DNA from: Actinokineospora iranica
Lineage (GTDB): Bacteria > Actinomycetota > Actinomycetes > Mycobacteriales > Pseudonocardiaceae
Direction of reading: 5' to 3'
NCBI RefSeq assembly: GCF_900101685.1
Contig: NZ_FMZZ01000015.1
Location: forward strand, 1 to 64,000
DNA length: 64,000 bases
Numbering within the stretch: position 1 is the stretch's first letter; the number at the start of each line of letters is the position of its first letter. Below, piece by piece: positions 63,268 through 64,000 of the stretch. The notes beneath the pieces were generated by a model. That model did not search any database and had not been told where the DNA came from. It worked only from the letters and a program-made list of their open reading frames with translations. The position numbers and the translations under genes are program-made.

Positions 63268-63903
63268 GTGACGCCCGCCGACGCCGGGCCGGTGGACGTC
63301 TGGACCGGCGCGAAGGTCCGCCTGCGCGGCGTCGAGCCGCAGGACTGGGAGGCGTTCATGGCCTTCGACCGGCACTCGGCGGACATGCGGGCGGCCGACC
63401 GCGTCCACCCTCCGCGCTCCGCCGAGGGATACCGGCGCTGGGCCGCCGAGCAGGCCACCCGGGAGGCGTCCGACGACCTGGGGTTGGCGATCGAGTCGCT
63501 GGCCGATGGCGCGCTCGTGGGCATGGTGTCCACCTCGGGGGTGGACCGGCGGGCGGGGCGCTTCGGCTACGGGATCGGCATCGGGCGCGCGCACCAGCGG
63601 CGCGGCTACGCCGCCGACGCGGTCGTGCTGCTGCTGCGCTACCTGTTCGGGGAGCAGCGGCTGCACAAGTGCGAGGCGGCGGTCCACGCCTACAACGAGC
63701 CGTCGCTGGCCCTGCACCGCGCGCTGGGGTTTCGGGTCGAGGGCAGGCTGCGGGACCACGAGTTCTTCGCGGGCAGGCACCACGACGTGGTGCTGTTCGG
63801 CATGACCGCCGACGAGTTCGGCGGGCGGCACCGGTTTCCCGAGGTGGGCGCGAGTGTCGACGGGGCAGGGAGCAGAATTGACGGCAGCATCCGTCGCACA
63901 TAA
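63268..63903 (+). CDS. GNAT-family N-acetyltransferase (RimJ/RimL-like)
   Basis: A 211-residue acetyltransferase: VRLRGVEPQDWEAFMAF at the start, GYGIGIGRAHQRRGYAADAVVLLLRYLF (acetyl-CoA loop) and LHKCEAAVHAYNEPSLALHRALGFRVEGRLRDHEF (typical of the RimJ/RimL/SpeG group). Likely targets are protein N-termini or small amines. The GTG at 63268 is used. It ends just before the operator-like repeats at the window end. Confidence 0.87.
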   Translation: MTPADAGPVDVWTGAKVRLRGVEPQDWEAFMAFDRHSADMRAADRVHPPRSAEGYRRWAAEQATREASDDLGLAIESLADGALVGMVSTSGVDRRAGRFGYGIGIGRAHQRRGYAADAVVLLLRYLFGEQRLHKCEAAVHAYNEPSLALHRALGFRVEGRLRDHEFFAGRHHDVVLFGMTADEFGGRHRFPEVGASVDGAGSRIDGSIRRT

Positions 63904-63934
63904 CCTACCCAGGAGTAGGTTGTGCTACTCGTAG
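63902..63934. promoter_or_regulatory. Overlapping inverted repeats, operator-like, before a gene beyond the window
   Basis: AACCTAC (63902-63908) and GTAGGTT (63915-63921) form perfect 7-base arms. GAGTAG (63913-63918) and CTACTC (63925-63930) form 6-base arms. They interlock and lie 10-50 bases before short start codons at 63943 (ATG, stops after 14 codons) and 63984 (GTG, open to the window end). This looks like a dimeric-repressor site controlling the next gene. Confidence 0.55.
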
Positions 63935-64000
63935 GAACGGTGATGACCATCCCAGCCTCCCCCGACTCCGTCGAGGACCGCCCGTGAGCGAGCTTGCGAG

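Overview
The window is very GC-rich actinobacterial DNA. GTG starts are common and several genes look leaderless (a -10 hexamer 6-9 bases before the start codon). An Lsr2 nucleoid protein, a mycothiol-type DinB-fold enzyme, a SigJ-like ECF sigma factor, a sortase-anchored LAXTG protein and DUF2637/DUF6801-like families all point to Actinomycetes, most likely Pseudonocardiales. The genus cannot be fixed from the sequence alone. No rRNA, tRNA, transposase, integrase or CRISPR array was seen.

Layout, 1-15 kb: the N-terminal part of a diaminopimelate decarboxylase; a three-gene operon of a small helical protein, a soluble FtsK/SpoIIIE-type ATPase and a coiled-coil protein; a small secreted protein and an aldo/keto reductase; a compact UbiA prenyltransferase / methyltransferase / type III polyketide synthase locus followed by a CorA-like channel; several membrane proteins of unknown function; and a decayed RloA/RloB (AbiL-like) defence pair.

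15-25 kb: metH behind a well-formed SAH riboswitch with a hairpin over the ribosome binding site; an autoregulated ArsR-SRPBCC fusion; an NAD(P)H-binding reductase divergent from a SigJ/ECF41-like sigma factor, with mirror-image ECF41-type promoters between them; a GlxA/AraC regulator coupled to a membrane-anchored DJ-1/PfpI protein; and a frameshifted DUF1772 gene.

25-47 kb: mainly carbohydrate metabolism. An alpha-glucosidase with a LacI regulator, an MsiK-like ATPase and a binding-protein/permease operon form an alpha-glucoside or maltodextrin uptake and cleavage module. A GH4 glycosidase plus sugar kinase operon follows. A large secreted amylase carrying pullulanase-associated domains ends just where a pullulanase catalytic domain would normally begin. 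Between them lie a secreted two-domain protein, a sortase-anchored surface protein, a tandem CrcB/Fluc pair and a frameshifted membrane gene.

47-64 kb: a STAS anti-anti-sigma factor with a stress-sigma-type promoter, a spermidine-synthase-like protein, a DEDDh exonuclease with a BRCT domain, Lsr2, a polyol-type dehydrogenase, a Tat-exported cyclase-family protein, a TenA-like protein, a DUF2637 protein with an N-terminal helix-turn-helix, a TetR regulator divergent in function from a DrrAB-like exporter, tandem leaderless paralogues and two GNAT acetyltransferases. The exporter carries a relic of a tandem duplication.

Two patterns cut across the window. A family of dispersed inverted-repeat elements with a 19-base identical core sits in three intergenic regions (about 6.8, 20.45 and 29.05 kb). 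Three genes carry indels at or near homopolymers (14.6, 24.8 and 42.3 kb), which may be true decay or read errors.
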